Assembly (NCBI GenBank): GCA_902799075.1 | Contig: CADBYZ010000001.1 | Coordinates: 22,149 to 86,148 of the forward strand | DNA: 64,000 nt | Direction: 5' to 3' | From: Oscillospiraceae bacterium | GTDB taxonomy: Bacteria; Bacillota; Clostridia; Oscillospirales; Oscillospiraceae | In this document: in pieces, positions 50,553 through 60,483 of the stretch | Position numbering within the stretch: the stretch's first letter is position 1 | How the letters are laid out: each line of letters starts with the position of its first letter | Position numbers and translations under genes: made by a program | The notes under the pieces: model-generated | Databases searched by the model: none | The model's input: the letters and a program-made list of their open reading frames with translations, nothing else | What the model was told of the DNA's origin: nothing

Positions 50553-52520
50553 ATGGATACCTCAAAGAAAAAACAAAGAAGCCTGGGCGATTCGATCATT
50601 CGCTTCCTCGGCTTTTACCACAATCCCGTTTATATAGAAGACCAGCTCAAGGAGGCGGACGTGCGCAGCGCGGTCTATCTCACGGCCACCGTATCGGTCA
50701 TTGAGATCTTCATGCTGCTGCGCTATGTGAAAAAATGGGTTCTCCCGGGCAAGGTCGCCTCGGTGGGGGAGTTTTTCCACTACACCAGTACCTACTGGTG
50801 GTTCCTTGCGGCGTCCCTGCTGCTGCTTGTCTACTGCTCGCTGTTTCTGAAAAAGAAGCTTAAGTATCTCGGAAAATACAGCAGGGAGATCATCTTCGCC
50901 TACTTCCTGCTGGCCATGTATTTCGGCGTGACCCTGTCCATGCATGACTTCTCGCGCGGGCGCATGATCCTGTGCTTTCTGACCATGCTCATGTATGTGA
51001 CGATCATCTGCGTCTGGCGGCCCTATACCTCCATCCTGCTGATCGTGGTCTTCGGCGGGGGCTTTACCTGGCTTCTGAATCACTTCAGCTTTGACAAGGC
51101 GGGCAATCCTCTGAAGCTTTCGGAGGGGGATTATATCAACTTTGTCACGACCCTTGTGACCATGTTCATCCTGGTCGTCGCCGTTTACCATCAGCGCTAC
51201 CGCGACGCTACAAAGTCCTGGGAGCTCGGACGGATCACGGTCACCGATGATCTGACCGGCATCTCGAACATGCATAATTTTGAAGAGGTCACAAAAGCCT
51301 ATCTGGCGGAGAGCCTGGCGCAGGGGAAAAAGCCTGTCTATCTGACCTTCAACCTTGAAAACTTCCAGACCTTCAACGACCGCTGCGGCTATGCCGGCGG
51401 CGATGAGCTGCTGACCAGAACGGCGCAGATCATTTCCAACACCTTCCCGGGCGAGCCTGTCGCGCGTGAGTCCGGGGACAATTTCGCGGTGCTGACCACG
51501 GCGGAGGATTATCTGAAGCGCGTGGCCGAAATACGTGTTCGCCTCCGGGCCGCCTACCCGAACGAGACCTACCTGGATGTGAGAGCGGGCGCCTACAGGC
51601 CCCGTGACACAGAAGACACCGCCCGCCATGCCATCGACCGCGCCCGCTATGCCATGCGCCATGTCACAAACTGGCAGAACAGCTTTGTCCCCGAGTATGA
51701 CGAGAGAGTGAGCAAGGAATACCGTCTCCGGCGCTATATCCTCAATAACGTGGAAAAGGCTGTGCGCGAGGGCTATATCCAGGTCTTCTATCAGCCGGTC
51801 GTCTGGTCGGAGGACGGCACGATCGCAGGCTGCGAGGCGCTGGCAAGATGGATCGACCCCGAGATGGGCTTCCTCTCGCCCGGCGCGTTTATCCCCGCGC
51901 TGGAGGAAGGCCGTCAGATCCACAAGCTGGATCTGTGCATTTATGAGCAGGTGTGCAAACGCATCCGCGACAGCATCGACAACGGCTTGCCGGTGCTGGC
52001 AACCTCGCTCAACTTCTCTCGCCTGGACTTTGAGCTGATGGACGCTGTCGGCGAGCTGGAGGCGCTGGTGGAAAAGTACCGGGTGCCGAAGGAATACCTG
52101 CATGTGGAGATCACGGAAAGCGCCGTGACGGAGGATGTGGAGGGCCTCCAGCGGGCTATGAAGCGCCTGCACGACGGAGGCTTTGCCATCTGGCTGGACG
52201 ACTTCGGCTCCGGCTACTCGTCCATGAATGTGCTCAAGGACTTCGACTTCGACCTTCTCAAGATCGACATGGAGTTTTTGAAAAACTTCCACAACAACCA
52301 GAATTCCCGCAAGATCATCTCCAGCATCATAAACCTTGCAAATTCCCTGAACATGATGACCCTCAGCGAGGGCGTGGAGACCGAGGAGGCCGTGGACTTC
52401 CTGCGCGAGGCCGGCTGCGGCCGCCTCCAGGGCTACTACTACGGCAAGCCCATGCGCTACGAGGAGCTGCTGGAAAAGATCAACGACGGCACGCTCAAGC
52501 TCAGCGCGAGGCAGATATAA
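50553..52520 (+). CDS. Multi-TM-GGDEF(degenerate)-EAL phosphodiesterase
   Basis: A 655-residue membrane protein. The N-terminal 210 residues hold about six transmembrane helices (a MASE-like sensor). The GGDEF-fold that follows has ESGDNF in place of GGDEF, although a YAGGDELL sequence occurs earlier in it. The EAL domain is complete (CEALARW, EITES, LDDFGSGYSS, LKID, SEGVET). Expected role: membrane-linked c-di-GMP hydrolysis. Monocistronic with its own promoter and terminator. Confidence 0.9.
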   Translation: MDTSKKKQRSLGDSIIRFLGFYHNPVYIEDQLKEADVRSAVYLTATVSVIEIFMLLRYVKKWVLPGKVASVGEFFHYTSTYWWFLAASLLLLVYCSLFLKKKLKYLGKYSREIIFAYFLLAMYFGVTLSMHDFSRGRMILCFLTMLMYVTIICVWRPYTSILLIVVFGGGFTWLLNHFSFDKAGNPLKLSEGDYINFVTTLVTMFILVVAVYHQRYRDATKSWELGRITVTDDLTGISNMHNFEEVTKAYLAESLAQGKKPVYLTFNLENFQTFNDRCGYAGGDELLTRTAQIISNTFPGEPVARESGDNFAVLTTAEDYLKRVAEIRVRLRAAYPNETYLDVRAGAYRPRDTEDTARHAIDRARYAMRHVTNWQNSFVPEYDERVSKEYRLRRYILNNVEKAVREGYIQVFYQPVVWSEDGTIAGCEALARWIDPEMGFLSPGAFIPALEEGRQIHKLDLCIYEQVCKRIRDSIDNGLPVLATSLNFSRLDFELMDAVGELEALVEKYRVPKEYLHVEITESAVTEDVEGLQRAMKRLHDGGFAIWLDDFGSGYSSMNVLKDFDFDLLKIDMEFLKNFHNNQNSRKIISSIINLANSLNMMTLSEGVETEEAVDFLREAGCGRLQGYYYGKPMRYEELLEKINDGTLKLSARQI

Positions 52521-52526
52521 AAACAT

Positions 52527-52552
52527 CCCGGATTCAAATGAATCCGGGATAA
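52527..52552. terminator. Bidirectional terminator between the EAL gene and ybaK
   Basis: ATCCCGGATTC pairs perfectly with GAATCCGGGAT around AAAT. Confidence 0.82.
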
Positions 52553-52556
52553 ATCT

Positions 52557-53027
52557 TTATTCGGGCAGCTTGCAGACGTCGACCCAGCCGAGGGCTTTGG
52601 AGTAGCGATACAGCTCGTCGAGGTTCAGTTCAATGGCGCTGTTGGCGCTGCCGACGGCGGGGAACACGGTCTGGAAGCGCTTGAGGCTTTCGTCGAGATA
52701 GACCGGGACACCCTCGCTGCAGCCGAAGGGGCACACCCCACCGACCGGGTGGCCGACAAGCTCAAGCACCTCGTCGGCGGTGAGCATCCTGGCCTTTACA
52801 TGAAAGGTGTCCTTGAACTTGTGGTTGTCGATGCGCGCGTCGCCCGCCGCGAGGACCAGAAGGCACCCGTCGGGCGCCTTGAAAGAGAGCGTTTTCGCAA
52901 TGCGCGCGCCCTCCACGCCGAGAGCCTTTGCCGCAAGCTCCACCGTGGCGGAGGAGACATCAAACTCCAGCACGCGCTCTTCGATGCCGAGGGCGCGGAA
53001 ATACGCGCGGCCTTTTTCTATGGACAC
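52557..53027 (-). CDS. YbaK/EbsC-family aminoacyl-tRNA deacylase
   Basis: A 156-residue protein of the YbaK/ProX editing family: AAKALGVEGARIAKTL, LVLAAGDARID, HPVGGVCPFG and VGSANSAIELN in the right order. The invariant lysine is in RIAKTLSF. It clears mischarged tRNA, typically Cys- or Ala-tRNA(Pro). Confidence 0.93.
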   Translation of the reverse strand: MSIEKGRAYFRALGIEERVLEFDVSSATVELAAKALGVEGARIAKTLSFKAPDGCLLVLAAGDARIDNHKFKDTFHVKARMLTADEVLELVGHPVGGVCPFGCSEGVPVYLDESLKRFQTVFPAVGSANSAIELNLDELYRYSKALGWVDVCKLPE

Positions 53028-53042
53028 TGGGCTGCCTCGCTT

Positions 53043-54197
53043 TTATCCGCGCATGGACAGGAGCTTCTGCTTGAGCTCGCCCTCGATCTGGGCAAGCTCC
53101 TGCTCGGCCTGACGGCGCTTGGCACGGCCCTCGTCCTGGATCTGCCGCACCTCGTCAAGCGTCTGGATGAGCTCGATATTGGTCTTCTTGAGCGTCTCGA
53201 TGTCCACGATGCCGCGCTCGGCCTCTTTGGCAATGTTGACGCTGCCCTGATGCAGGGCTTCGGCATTCTTCATGAGCAGGGAATTGGTCACGTCGGTCAC
53301 CTCTCGCTGGGCCTTCATCGCCTGATCGGAGTGGTACTGGGACAGGGCCAGCACCATCTGGCTCTTCCACAGGGGGATGGTGTTCATGATGGAGGAGCGG
53401 ATCTTCTCGGCCATGAGGCTGTCGTTGTTCTGGATCATGCGGATCTGCGGGGCCATCTGTACGGAGATGGTGCGCGTCAGCTCCAGATCGTGGATCTTCT
53501 TTTCAAAGCGGCCGATCATGTTGGCAAAGTCGTTGGCCGCCTGGGCGTCCTCGGGAAGCCCGGTCTCCTGGGCCTTGGCCTTGTACTTGGGCAGCTCCTC
53601 GTTGCGCAGCTGCTCAAGTCTCAGCTTGCCCGCGAGGATGTACATGGTCAGTTCCTTGAGGTACTCCTGGTTTTTGTCGTACATCTTGTCCATCATGCTG
53701 ATGTCCTTCATCAGCGTGATCTCGTGCTTTTCGAGGGAACTGACGATGTTGTCCACATTGGTCTCGGCCTTGTCGTAGGATGCCTTGAGTTCCGCGACGC
53801 TCTGGGTGGACTTCTTGAACAGCCCCCTGAGGCCCTTCTTCTGCTCCACGTCAAAGTTGAGGCCCTTGAGCTCCACAACCAGGTCGCCCAGCATGTTGCC
53901 GACCTCGCCCAGATCCTTGGTGCGCACGGTGCCGAGGGCGGCGCCGGAGAAGTCGGAGATGTTCTTCTGGGCGTTGGAGCCGTAGTGCATGACCTGCTCG
54001 GTATTCATGATGTCGATTTTTTCCGCAAAGCTGCGGACCGCCGCCTGTTCGGCAGGGGAGAGGCTGTCCATCTCATAGCTCTTGGGGGTGACGGCTTCTT
54101 CCTGAACCTCTTCCTGCGGCGCCTCCTGAACGGCCGCGGCCGTCTCGGCGGGCATGGGGTCCAGCGTCAGGGCGGGAATGCTGTTCTCTTCGTTCAT
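53043..54197 (-). CDS. TelA-family toxic anion resistance protein
   Basis: A 384-residue cytosolic protein, mostly helical with long coiled coils, matching TelA/KlaA (PF05816): FAEKIDIMNTEQVMHYG, then LMKDISMMDKMYDKN and NDFANMIGRFEKKIHDLE. The family is linked to tellurite and cell-envelope antibiotic tolerance. ATG 54197 has AAGGAAG upstream. xpaC lies 24 bp upstream, the usual pair. Confidence 0.92.
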   Translation of the reverse strand: MNEENSIPALTLDPMPAETAAAVQEAPQEEVQEEAVTPKSYEMDSLSPAEQAAVRSFAEKIDIMNTEQVMHYGSNAQKNISDFSGAALGTVRTKDLGEVGNMLGDLVVELKGLNFDVEQKKGLRGLFKKSTQSVAELKASYDKAETNVDNIVSSLEKHEITLMKDISMMDKMYDKNQEYLKELTMYILAGKLRLEQLRNEELPKYKAKAQETGLPEDAQAANDFANMIGRFEKKIHDLELTRTISVQMAPQIRMIQNNDSLMAEKIRSSIMNTIPLWKSQMVLALSQYHSDQAMKAQREVTDVTNSLLMKNAEALHQGSVNIAKEAERGIVDIETLKKTNIELIQTLDEVRQIQDEGRAKRRQAEQELAQIEGELKQKLLSMRG

Positions 54198-54221
54198 GCG
54201 GTGAAACTTCCTTTCTATCAA

Positions 54222-54944
54222 TTATCGAATATCAAAATCCTTATTGCCGGCCAGACCCTCTCTGGCGAGCATGGTGTTCATGACCTCAATGTCGGTCTCG
54301 ATATCCAGCGCCTGGTTTTCAAACAGGGAGTCGAGACGCTTCTTGTAGGCCTCGATCGCGGCGTCAAGCATCTCGTTGATGTTCTTCATGCTCTTGTCTA
54401 TGTTCTCTCCTTGCACACCCGCCGAGCCCATGCGGTCATAGGCGTTCAAGAGCTTGATGGTGGTGGGGAGATAGTAGTTCATGAATTGCCTGATCTGCGG
54501 GATGTCTGAGGGATCGGCGATGGCATCCTGGATGATCTTGTCGGTGATGCGCATGATCTCGTTGATCTTCTGGCGCACCTGGGGGTCCTTGATGGACATG
54601 TAGAGCCTGCCCATCTCACTCAGGGCGCGGTTGCCCTCCTGGACGACGGGGTCGATCTCGGGGCCGTAGCTCTTTTTCGGGTCTACTGTCGGGGCGCCGT
54701 TTTTGGAGACCTGGCCGTTTTTCTCCTGCTTGGCAAGCTCGCGCTGGAGCTTTTTTGCCTGGCGCTTCGAGTGGCCCCGCAGGATCAGGGCGGTCAGCCC
54801 GGCGGCCGCGGCCGCGGCGGTAAACACGATCAGTATATTGATGACATTGGTCCAGCCCATGAGGGCGGCCAGCACCCACAATCCGACATAGGCGCCGACT
54901 CCGATCGCCGCTGCCAGCTGTTTGATGTTTCTTTTATTATTCAA
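54222..54944 (-). CDS. XpaC-family protein (5-bromo-4-chloroindolyl phosphate hydrolysis family)
   Basis: A 240-residue protein with two N-terminal transmembrane helices (AIGVGAYVGLWVLAALMG and NILIVFTAAAAAAGLTALIL) and a helical cytosolic domain (DKIIQDAIADPSDIPQIRQFMNYYLPTTIKLL). Family XpaC pairs with TelA across Firmicutes. TTG at 54944, 7 nt after GGAGGGG, is the best start. Confidence 0.9.
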   Translation of the reverse strand: MNNKRNIKQLAAAIGVGAYVGLWVLAALMGWTNVINILIVFTAAAAAAGLTALILRGHSKRQAKKLQRELAKQEKNGQVSKNGAPTVDPKKSYGPEIDPVVQEGNRALSEMGRLYMSIKDPQVRQKINEIMRITDKIIQDAIADPSDIPQIRQFMNYYLPTTIKLLNAYDRMGSAGVQGENIDKSMKNINEMLDAAIEAYKKRLDSLFENQALDIETDIEVMNTMLAREGLAGNKDFDIR

Positions 54945-55065
54945 AACAGTGCCCCTCCGAATACAAACTTTCATTATATTTTATAACCATTTTCCGGGCG
55001 CGTCAAGGATTGTTTTCATATCGCCGGCACAACAATTTTCTCTTGCTCTGTTTACACTTAATCTA

Positions 55066-55094
55066 TTGAAAAGAATAGGAAGCCGTAGTATAAT
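55066..55094 (+). promoter_or_regulatory. Promoter of rpe-recR
   Basis: TTGAAA, 17-nt spacer, TATAAT. Confidence 0.75.
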
Positions 55095-55131
55095 AACTTA
55101 GTTTATAATGCGGCAGGGAAGGATTACCAGT

Positions 55132-55797
55132 ATGATCAGGATTGCACCCTCGATTTTGGCGTCGGATTTTTGCAGATTGGGCGAGGAAGCGGCGGATGTG
55201 AAGGCTGCCGGGGCGGACTGGCTGCATGTGGACGTGATGGACGGGCTGTTCGTGCCGAACATCTCCATCGGCCTGCCGGTGCTCAAATCCCTGCGCAAGG
55301 CGACCGACATGTTCCTGGATGTGCATCTCATGATCGACCGCCCCCTTCGCTATGCCGAACGCTTCTGCGATTCCGGGGCGGATCTTGTGAACTTCCACGT
55401 GGAGTCCGACACGGAGGAGAATATCCGCGAGGCCATCGAGACGGTCAAGGCACGCGGAAAGCTTGCGGGCGTGACCGTCAAGCCCGGGACCCCGGCGGAG
55501 TCGGTGCTGCCCTTTATCGGCCTGTGTGATCTCATTCTGGTCATGACGGTGGAGCCGGGCTTCGGCGGACAGAGCTTCATGGCCGACCAGCTTCCGAAGG
55601 TCACGCGCGTCCGTGAGCTGATCGACCGGCATGCCCCGCACTGCATGCTGGAGATCGACGGCGGCGTCGATGAGAATACCGCGCCGCTGTGTGTAAAGGC
55701 GGGGGCAGACGTGCTCGTCGCCGGCAGCGCCGTCTTCGGAAAGGCTGACCGCGCCGCCGCCATCCGCACCATCCGCGAAAACATAGAAAAGACCTGA
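55132..55797 (+). CDS. rpe: Ribulose-phosphate 3-epimerase
   Basis: A 221-residue TIM-barrel enzyme of the pentose phosphate pathway. APSILASDF, LHVDVMDGLFVPN, DVHLMI and MTVEPGFGGQSF are conserved, with the metal-binding His and Asp. ATG 55132 gives the standard N-terminus. It is followed 10 bp later by recR. Confidence 0.96.
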   Translation: MIRIAPSILASDFCRLGEEAADVKAAGADWLHVDVMDGLFVPNISIGLPVLKSLRKATDMFLDVHLMIDRPLRYAERFCDSGADLVNFHVESDTEENIREAIETVKARGKLAGVTVKPGTPAESVLPFIGLCDLILVMTVEPGFGGQSFMADQLPKVTRVRELIDRHAPHCMLEIDGGVDENTAPLCVKAGADVLVAGSAVFGKADRAAAIRTIRENIEKT

Positions 55798-55807
55798 GGA
55801 TTAGACT

Positions 55808-56407
55808 ATGGCTTTTTTCCCTGCATCCCTTGACAATCTGGTCGACCGCTTCGCCTCGCTGCCCGGCATCGGGAGAAAGAGCGCCCAGCGCCTGGCTTTC
55901 CACATCCTTGCCCTCCCGGATGCGGAGGCAAATGCCTTCGCCGAGGCGATCCTGGACGCGAAGAACAGCGTGCACTGCTGCAAGATCTGTCAGAACCTGA
56001 CGGAAGGGGAGATCTGCTCCGTCTGCGCAAGCCAGAGCCGCGACAAGGCCACCATCTGCGTGGTGTCCGAGCCGCGTGATGTGGCGAGCATCGAGCGCGG
56101 GCACGAGTATAACGGGACCTATCACGTGCTGCACGGCGTCCTCAGCCCCATGGGGCATGTTGGGCCGGACGATATCCGCATCAAGGAGCTTCTGCAGCGC
56201 GTGGCGGAAAACGACGTGGAGGAGGTCATCATGGCCACCAACCCCGACACCGAGGGCGAGGCCACGGCGATGTACATCTCCCGCTTACTAAAACCCTTCG
56301 GCGTGAAGACCACCCGTCTGGCCTACGGCATCCCGGTCGGCTCCAACCTGGAGTTTACGGACGACGCCACCCTCAACCGCGCCCTCGAAGGCCGCACGGA
56401 GATCTGA
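55808..56407 (+). CDS. recR: Recombination mediator RecR
   Basis: A 199-residue protein with a helix-hairpin-helix (LASLPGIGRKSAQRLAF), a four-cysteine zinc finger (CCKICQNLTEGEICSVC) and a Toprim domain (VIMATNPDTEGEATA). It helps RecA load at gaps. Cotranscribed with rpe. Confidence 0.97.
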   Translation: MAFFPASLDNLVDRFASLPGIGRKSAQRLAFHILALPDAEANAFAEAILDAKNSVHCCKICQNLTEGEICSVCASQSRDKATICVVSEPRDVASIERGHEYNGTYHVLHGVLSPMGHVGPDDIRIKELLQRVAENDVEEVIMATNPDTEGEATAMYISRLLKPFGVKTTRLAYGIPVGSNLEFTDDATLNRALEGRTEI

Positions 56408-56486
56408 TTAGTCCCTGTAAATTTCGGGCATACTTCCATATTGTGCTGTAATACATACCTGACTATATTATTTGAATGGAGAAAAC

Positions 56487-58145
56487 ATGGTTTCTAAACT
56501 GAAAGTGATAGCCCTCGGCGGACTCGGCGAGATCGGCAAAAACATGTACGCCTATGAGTTCGGCAACGACATCATCGTGGTCGACTGCGGCATGGGCTTT
56601 CCCGATGAGGACATGTACGGCATCGACAGCGTCTTTCCCGACATCTCCTACCTCCGGGCAAACCAGGAGAAGCTGCGCGGTATCATCCTCACCCACGGGC
56701 ATGAGGACCATATCGGCGCGATCCCCTATGTCCTGCGGGACCTGGACGTGCCGATCTATACCCTGCCTCTGACCGCCGCGCTCATCGAGCTCAAGCTCGA
56801 GGAGCACAATCTTCTTTTTAACACGCAGATCTTCACCAAGAAGGCTGGCTCCAGCTTCCGGCTGGGCTGCTTTACGGTGGAGTTTATCCACGTCAACCAC
56901 TCGATCCCCGACGCTGTGGCTGTCGCCATCACAACGCCCATCGGCACCGTGATCCACACCGGCGACTACAAGATCGACGTGACACCCATCTCCGGCAAGA
57001 TGATCGACCTTGTCCGCTTCGGCCAGCTCGGCAACGAGGGCGTGCTTGCCCTGATGGGCGAGTCGACCAATGTGGAGGTGCGCGGCCACTCCGATTCCGA
57101 GAGCAAGGTGGGGGAGAGCTTTGACAAGCTCTTCATGGGCTGCGACAAGCGCATCATCATCACCACCTTTGCCTCCAATGTCCACCGCCTGCAGCAGATC
57201 ATCAACGTTGCGGCAAAGTACAAGCGAAAGGTGGGTATCACCGGGCGCAGCATGGAAAACGTGCTGCATGTGGCGGACGTGCTGGGCTACATGGATATCC
57301 CCGAGAATGTCATGATGGATATTGAAAAGCTCAACAAGCTGCCGCGCAATCAGGCGGTCATCATCTCCACCGGCAGCCAGGGTGAGGCCATGTCCGCCCT
57401 CTACCGCATGGCGTTTTCCGAGCATAAGCTCATCAACGTCGACGCGGGCGACCGTGTCATCATCTCTGCCTCCGCCATCCCCGGCAACGAGACCTCCATC
57501 TCCCGCATCATTGACGAGCTGTTCCACAAGGGCGCGGAGGTCATCTACGACCGCCACACCGACCTGCACGTCACGGGCCACGCCTGCCAGGAGGAGCTTA
57601 AGATGATGCTGGCGCTGACCAAGCCCAAATTCTTCGTGCCCATCCACGGCGAGCACCGTATGCTCGTCAAGCACGCCGAACTTGCAAAGCGCATGGGCGT
57701 TTCGCCGAAGAACATCGTCATCGCCGAAAACGGCAGTGTCATCGAGATCACCAAGAAGAGCATCAAGTGTGAGGAGACCGTCCCCTCCGGTGCGATCCTC
57801 GTCGACGGCAGCGGCGTGGGCGAGGTCGGCAGTGTCGTTCTGCGCGACCGCCACAAGCTCGCCGAGGACGGCATGGTCGTTGTGGTACTGCCATACTCGA
57901 CCTATGACCATAAGCTTCTCTCCGACCCGCAGATCATCACGCGCGGCTTTATCTACGTCAAGGAGGCCGAGGAGCTGATGGAGGAGCTCAAGCGCGTCGC
58001 CATCGAATCCGCCGACGCCTGTGCCGCCCAGCACATCACCGACTGGACGACCATCAAGAACCGGGTCAAAAACAATATCTCCGGCTATCTCTACAAGGCT
58101 ACCAGAAGAAGCCCGATGATCCTGCCGGTCATTACGGAGATTTAA
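56487..58145 (+). CDS. Ribonuclease J
   Basis: A 552-residue metallo-beta-lactamase/beta-CASP nuclease with 5' exo- and endo-activity on mRNA. HGHEDHIGAIPY holds the zinc ligands, VIHTGDYKID and STNVEVRGHS follow, and the beta-CASP part ends with FVPIHGEHRML. ATG 56487 is preceded by GGAG. Its stop overlaps the end of a 160-bp repeat element. Confidence 0.96.
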   Translation: MVSKLKVIALGGLGEIGKNMYAYEFGNDIIVVDCGMGFPDEDMYGIDSVFPDISYLRANQEKLRGIILTHGHEDHIGAIPYVLRDLDVPIYTLPLTAALIELKLEEHNLLFNTQIFTKKAGSSFRLGCFTVEFIHVNHSIPDAVAVAITTPIGTVIHTGDYKIDVTPISGKMIDLVRFGQLGNEGVLALMGESTNVEVRGHSDSESKVGESFDKLFMGCDKRIIITTFASNVHRLQQIINVAAKYKRKVGITGRSMENVLHVADVLGYMDIPENVMMDIEKLNKLPRNQAVIISTGSQGEAMSALYRMAFSEHKLINVDAGDRVIISASAIPGNETSISRIIDELFHKGAEVIYDRHTDLHVTGHACQEELKMMLALTKPKFFVPIHGEHRMLVKHAELAKRMGVSPKNIVIAENGSVIEITKKSIKCEETVPSGAILVDGSGVGEVGSVVLRDRHKLAEDGMVVVVLPYSTYDHKLLSDPQIITRGFIYVKEAEELMEELKRVAIESADACAAQHITDWTTIKNRVKNNISGYLYKATRRSPMILPVITEI

Positions 58146-58304
58146 GGCAACACCGCGCAATACGCCTGCGGCATCTTCCGGAAAATTTGTGACCTGATTT
58201 CGTCACTTTTTCTTGAGGTACACATAGTACATCTCGAAAAAGTGCCATCATCAGAACCCAAATTTTCTCGGAATCTGCTCTTGCCGCGTTGTGCGGTATT
58301 GCCC
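58145..58304. repeat. 160-bp terminal-inverted-repeat element, copy 2
   Basis: Reverse-oriented relative of 12766-12926: begins AGGCAACACCGCGC and ends GCGGTATTGCC. As at copy 1, it starts exactly at the stop codon of the upstream gene. Confidence 0.85.
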
Positions 58305-58452
58305 TGAGTGAAACGGGGCTGTCTCAAACGGGACAGCCCCATTCTTTTCCGGCGGCAAATTCACAAATTGATGATAGATTCCAAAGTCCTTTCCGTTGTA
58401 TGATTTCATCAGCGCCGAATGTGGCGCGGAAAAACAAAAGGAGAGAAACAAG

Positions 58453-60480
58453 ATGAAAAGAACGATCCCGTTTCTGCTTTCCGTATTGCTCCTTGTGGGC
58501 CTCTTCACCGGCCTCGAACCGGCGGCCCGGGCCGAGGGCGCGTTTGGCCCCGAGGGCAGCGTATTGTTTGAAAAGGACAGCGTGAAGGTCACGAGCGCCG
58601 GGCTTGACCTGGACCCCACCTCCGGTGACCGGGAGCCCATCATCTGGGTGGACATCGAAAATTCCGGCGACCACGATGCCGTGCTCGGCGTATCCGGCGG
58701 CAGTGTCAACGGCATTTCGGTGACTGCCGTACTCATAGATTTTTATATGGAGGATGGGCAGTATTACGGCGGAAACTATGACTTCTGCCTCACGCTCCCG
58801 GCGCGCAGCAGCGGCAGATACGCCCTCGGCTATTACAACAGCAAGGCGCCCGGTATCGACCTGAAAACCCTTGCCCACCTGGAGTTCAGCTTCACTCTGG
58901 CCAAGGAGGAATACGCCTCGCCTTACTACACGTCCGAGCCTGTGACGGTCGAGACGGGGGAGAGTGCGGAGCCGGTGGACATCACCAAGCTCGGCACCGT
59001 TGTGCTGGATAACGAAGAACTCACGATCGTGATGGGGCAGCAGGACTATGAGGACTGGTTCGGCCCCGAGGTCTGGGTGTATTCGGAGAACAAGACGGAT
59101 CACTTTATCGGCCTGAGCGCAAGCTCCGCCGATGCCGACGGCCACAGCGGCGAGGCCCGCTTCTTCTCCGCGGTCCCGCCGCACAAATACGGCGCGGACC
59201 TGATGAGCTTCGGCGATGATATCGTGCCCCTCAAGGGCTTTGAGAATCTGAACGTCAGCTTTTCGCTCCATGAATCCGACACCAGAGAGGGCGTCGACGG
59301 CGCGGCGGCAAAAGCGCTGGACCCCGTTTCCGTGCAGTACCCGCCGCAGAACTGGGGCGAATATGAAAACGGCGGCATGCGTCTTGAGATCAAGCCAAAA
59401 TTCAACGATCTGCTCACAGTCGAGGTCCCGGCTGACAGCGACATCCTGTTCACCGTCTCCGAGACCGCATCCTTAAAGGCGGGCGGCTTTGAAGGTGCCG
59501 GCTGGATCTTCTCCATCGGGAAGATCAGCGAGGACAGAATGCACGAGATGCTCTGCAATGACATGTCCGGCGCGGAAATCTTCGCTAAAGGTGAGGACGG
59601 CAGCTACTACGCATATTACCACCCCACCGACGTGCGCTATGCCCGCGAAACCGTAGAGCAGATGCGGCAGGACAGCGCACAGTGGACCATGCTCCACGAG
59701 TGGGCGGCAACTGTGCCAGGCAGCTTTGCGGAGAAAAACGGGCTTGAAAACGTGAGCTACGGCAATTCGGAGGTCGATATCCTCCTGGCCCGCGCGGCCT
59801 GGAACAAGGACAGCTCCGCCACTCTCAGCACCACGGAGTACGGCCCCCTGGATGCAAGGACCGTGGATGCCGCGCCCTATGTCGCCTACATGCTGGAGGG
59901 CCGGTTCACCGAGTCGGAGGAAAAGGAAGCCCCGGATGGTGAATATGTGGTCCTCACACTGCCGAAGGAGGAAACCCGCGTTGACTTCTTCTTCGCCCCC
60001 GGCGGCTATGCCCGCGTGGTGAGAGGGGACAGCGAGTGGCTGTACCAGGCGTCGTGGTGCGACGACAGCGTCAGCTTTGCCGAGGTCATGAAGGGCTGGT
60101 ATTACGCCGCCGCGGAAAAGGCCGGGGTCAGGGCGCCGGGCGAGAGCCTGGACAAGTACTGCGGCCGGTGGCAGGAAAAGGACGGCGGCAGCGGCACAAT
60201 GGAGATCACCCAGACGCTCGCGCCCGGCAAGCTGAAAATCGAGGGCTTTAAGTCCGAGGGAGACAGCGGAGAATCCTGCTGGAGTCTTACAGCCGTGCTC
60301 GGCGAGGACGGGAAGCTTGCCTATGAAAACGGCAGCCTCATGGTCAGCTCCTATAAGGATGGAATGTACACGGACGAAACACGCGAGATCAGCGGCAGCC
60401 TCAGCCTGAACGACGCAGGCGAGCTTGTCTGGCATGACGATCCCGCGACCGGAAAAGACAACAGCTATATACATCAATAA
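58453..60480 (+). CDS. Large secreted protein of unknown function
   Basis: A 675-residue exported protein, with signal peptide MKRTIPFLLSVLLLVGLFTGLEPAARA. Residues about 30-180 and 185-320 look like two related beta-rich modules: each has an IWVDIEN/VWVYSEN-type motif, a serine-rich ASSAD/SGGSVN stretch and an FSFTL/VSFSL strand. The middle (about 330-560) is alpha/beta and unassigned. The end (YCGRWQEKDGGSGTMEIT onward) resembles small lipocalin-like domains. No anchor and no catalytic motif is seen. ATG 58453 follows AAGGAGAG. Confidence 0.75.
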   Translation: MKRTIPFLLSVLLLVGLFTGLEPAARAEGAFGPEGSVLFEKDSVKVTSAGLDLDPTSGDREPIIWVDIENSGDHDAVLGVSGGSVNGISVTAVLIDFYMEDGQYYGGNYDFCLTLPARSSGRYALGYYNSKAPGIDLKTLAHLEFSFTLAKEEYASPYYTSEPVTVETGESAEPVDITKLGTVVLDNEELTIVMGQQDYEDWFGPEVWVYSENKTDHFIGLSASSADADGHSGEARFFSAVPPHKYGADLMSFGDDIVPLKGFENLNVSFSLHESDTREGVDGAAAKALDPVSVQYPPQNWGEYENGGMRLEIKPKFNDLLTVEVPADSDILFTVSETASLKAGGFEGAGWIFSIGKISEDRMHEMLCNDMSGAEIFAKGEDGSYYAYYHPTDVRYARETVEQMRQDSAQWTMLHEWAATVPGSFAEKNGLENVSYGNSEVDILLARAAWNKDSSATLSTTEYGPLDARTVDAAPYVAYMLEGRFTESEEKEAPDGEYVVLTLPKEETRVDFFFAPGGYARVVRGDSEWLYQASWCDDSVSFAEVMKGWYYAAAEKAGVRAPGESLDKYCGRWQEKDGGSGTMEITQTLAPGKLKIEGFKSEGDSGESCWSLTAVLGEDGKLAYENGSLMVSSYKDGMYTDETREISGSLSLNDAGELVWHDDPATGKDNSYIHQ

Positions 60481-60483
60481 AAA

